Assembly: GCF_946481715.1 (NCBI RefSeq)
Contig: NZ_CAMLOV010000024.1
Span: 1 to 45,200 of the forward strand
Direction: 5' to 3'
Source: an uncultured Mucilaginibacter sp.
Lineage (GTDB): Bacteria; Bacteroidota; Bacteroidia; Sphingobacteriales; Sphingobacteriaceae
Length of the DNA: 45,200 bases
Position numbers and translations under genes: made by a program. Shown here one piece after another: positions 43,719 to 45,200 of this stretch; position 1 is the first letter of the stretch, and every line of letters starts with the position of its first letter. The notes under the pieces are model-generated. The model did not search any database. It was not told where the DNA came from and was given only the letters and a program-made list of their open reading frames with translations.

Positions 43719-45023
43719 TTAATAACCGGGGTTTTGTACCAATGCCGGGTTCGCCAAAATTTCGGCACCAGGAATTGGGAAGATGTATTTGTTGGCATCG
43801 TTAAGGCTTAGTACAGCCGGTGCACGCCCGGTCCGCACCAAATCAAACCAGCGTTGCGGCTCCAGTGCAAATTCTACCTGGCGCTCATTTTCTATTGCCA
43901 GCAAAATATCATTGGCGGTTGTGGCTGTGCTTGCGGCAATACCCGAGCGTACCCTAACTGCATTTAAATCGGCCAGGGCTCCATTTAGGTCGGGCGTTGC
44001 CTTTTTTACTCTCGCCTCTGCACGGATCAGGAATAACTCCGCCGTGCGAATCACATAACCTGCGGCCACATTGGTCGGCGATATACCTCCAAAAATTGCC
44101 GTACCGGTTTTGGTTGCCAATATTTTTCGGCCGCCGCCAACCGCAGGGTCGTTAAGCAGGTTGTAGAGAGTTGCTTTAGGCTCCAACGCACGGTTGTTAC
44201 CGTTCCATAAAGAAAATGCAGGGTTAACATCGGTAGTGTTATACGATAATTCTAAAACCGATTCAGTAGTACCGGCAGCCAGCGCAAAGGGTGTTATCAG
44301 TTTGTAACTTGCATTGGCCAATACAGCATTGGCGTCATTTTCGGCCTCCTGGTATTTTTGCAGGTACAGGTTAAGGCGTGCCCTCAACGCGTAAACTGTA
44401 AACTTGGTTGCGCGGTTACGCACTACAGTGGCAGGCAGCAGGGCTTCGGCTTTGTTCAGGTCATCCAACACCTGTGCATACACTTGCGCCTGTGTGCTTT
44501 TTGGTGTGCCCACCTTATCGGCAACTACATTGGTTGGCGTTAAAAATATAGGTACGTTGCCAAACAAACGGGCAAGATCGAAGTACGATAAGGCCCTGAT
44601 GAAATACCCTTCGCCTAAAAGCTGGTCTTTAAGCGCCGGGGTAAGGTTAATATCGGTTACCCCCGGCACTTTTTGGATGATGTGATTTGCCCTGTTAATG
44701 GTATTATAGTTATTGGCCCAAAGCGTTAACAGCAGCGGAATATCCGAGCGGAGGTTATAATTAACTACGTTGAGGTCGGTTTGGGCGTTGTTAATGGAGC
44801 GTACATCCCCACCGGATTGCAGCACTACATTTTGAAAAGTGGAGCTGTAATTTAAATTGGCGAGCCCACGATAAGCGCCGCGCACGGCAGTTTGTGCCGA
44901 TGCACCATCGAATATAGTGTTATCATCAGATACCTGGTTGTACGATGGCACCTCCAGGTATTTTTTGCAGGATTGCAGCGCTATCCCGGTTATTGCAATT
45001 ATCAGTATAAATATCTTTTTCAT
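43719..45023 (-). CDS. SusD/RagB family lipoprotein (third SusCD pair)
   Basis: This is a 434-residue SusD-family lipoprotein (lipobox ALQSC, C19), shorter than the two others here. Signatures are LLGEGYFIRALSYFDLARLFGNVPIF in shortened form (RALSYFDLARLFGNVP), AEARVKK, ENERQVEFALEPQRWFDLVR and the terminal QNPGY. The compact size is typical of SusD proteins for small or non-polysaccharide substrates, though this is only a tendency. It begins 11 bases after the SusC stop and is followed by two DoxX-like membrane proteins instead of glycosidases, so its substrate is unclear. Confidence 0.93.
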   Translation of the reverse strand: MKKIFILIIAITGIALQSCKKYLEVPSYNQVSDDNTIFDGASAQTAVRGAYRGLANLNYSSTFQNVVLQSGGDVRSINNAQTDLNVVNYNLRSDIPLLLTLWANNYNTINRANHIIQKVPGVTDINLTPALKDQLLGEGYFIRALSYFDLARLFGNVPIFLTPTNVVADKVGTPKSTQAQVYAQVLDDLNKAEALLPATVVRNRATKFTVYALRARLNLYLQKYQEAENDANAVLANASYKLITPFALAAGTTESVLELSYNTTDVNPAFSLWNGNNRALEPKATLYNLLNDPAVGGGRKILATKTGTAIFGGISPTNVAAGYVIRTAELFLIRAEARVKKATPDLNGALADLNAVRVRSGIAASTATTANDILLAIENERQVEFALEPQRWFDLVRTGRAPAVLSLNDANKYIFPIPGAEILANPALVQNPGY

Positions 45024-45034
45024 GTGTTGTGATG

Positions 45035-45200
45035 TTAAAAAGTGATGCTTGTGCCAAATTGAACGCCTACCGGCTGCGGTGGCGTGGCAGTGTCTACTCC
45101 CTGCAGGTTGGCTACGCCACTGCCGGATGATTCAGGATCGGGCCCGGTGTAATGGGTAAACAGTAACAGGTTGGTGCCCTGTACATACACACGCAGGCGC
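45035..45200 (-). CDS. SusC-family TonB-dependent transporter, C-terminal end only
   Basis: This open frame enters from the right edge and ends with TAA at 45035-45037. It gives 55 codons: RLRVYVQGTNLLLFTHYTG, then DPESSGSG, ending in VQFGTSITF. The QGxNLxxxTxYxGxDPE pattern and the terminal aromatic strand are the standard end of a SusC barrel. It lies 11 bases upstream of the SusD gene. The rest of the gene lies outside the window. Confidence 0.92.
   Translation of the reverse strand, partial: RLRVYVQGTNLLLFTHYTGPDPESSGSGVANLQGVDTATPPQPVGVQFGTSITF

Noticed and set aside
1..45200. CRISPR arrays, tRNA or rRNA genes, insertion sequences, phage genes
   Set aside because: No regularly spaced repeats, cloverleaf-like sequence, transposase or integrase motifs were seen on either strand.

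Overview
The window looks like chromosomal DNA of a Bacteroidota bacterium, most likely a Sphingobacteriaceae member of the Mucilaginibacter/Pedobacter kind. The reasons are three SusC/SusD pairs, many lipoproteins with short lipoboxes, a hybrid two-component regulator, TAnnTTTG-type promoters and few clear Shine-Dalgarno sites. The genus is inference. I see no tRNA, rRNA, CRISPR array, insertion sequence or phage gene.

Layout, left to right. (1) 1-4477, minus strand: a GH2 beta-galactosidase-like enzyme cut by the window edge and a GH42 beta-galactosidase. (2) 4478-5432: a long gap with a possible small plus-strand repeat protein and a strong terminator. (3) 5371-21958: an alpha-mannan utilization locus. 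A GntR/UTRA regulator on the plus strand faces a long minus-strand operon: mannose-6-phosphate isomerase with an odd N-terminal domain, sugar porter, SusC, SusD, SusE-like lipoprotein, GH76, GH92, GH76, GH76, terminator. (4) 21993-40562: a fructan (levan/inulin) utilization locus. A hybrid two-component regulator with a periplasmic sugar-binding sensor domain (plus strand) faces a minus-strand operon: sugar porter, PfkB fructokinase, SusC, SusD, a DUF4960-type surface glycan-binding protein and four GH32-clan enzymes. (5) 40721-45200, minus strand: the end of a SusC gene, a SusD gene and two paralogous DoxX-like membrane proteins with a shared unrecognised C-terminal domain and no visible carbohydrate enzyme.

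How the genes work together. In both central loci the surface lipoproteins and SusC/D bind and import glycan fragments, the secreted or lipid-anchored GHs cut them to monosaccharide, an MFS porter takes the sugar through the inner membrane, and the first cytosolic enzyme feeds it to fructose-6-phosphate (isomerase for mannose, kinase for fructose). The two loci share one plan: divergent regulator, then cytosolic enzyme and porter, then SusCD and binding protein, then hydrolases. No hexokinase or mannokinase is visible for the mannan locus.

Most promising for new biology: the SusCD plus twin DoxX-like operon at the right edge, the isomerase fused to a kinase-like domain lacking a P-loop, three copies of ATGT-N4-ACAT around the GntR/isomerase promoters, and a GH32 enzyme with both a deleted active-site loop and an inserted beta-rich module.
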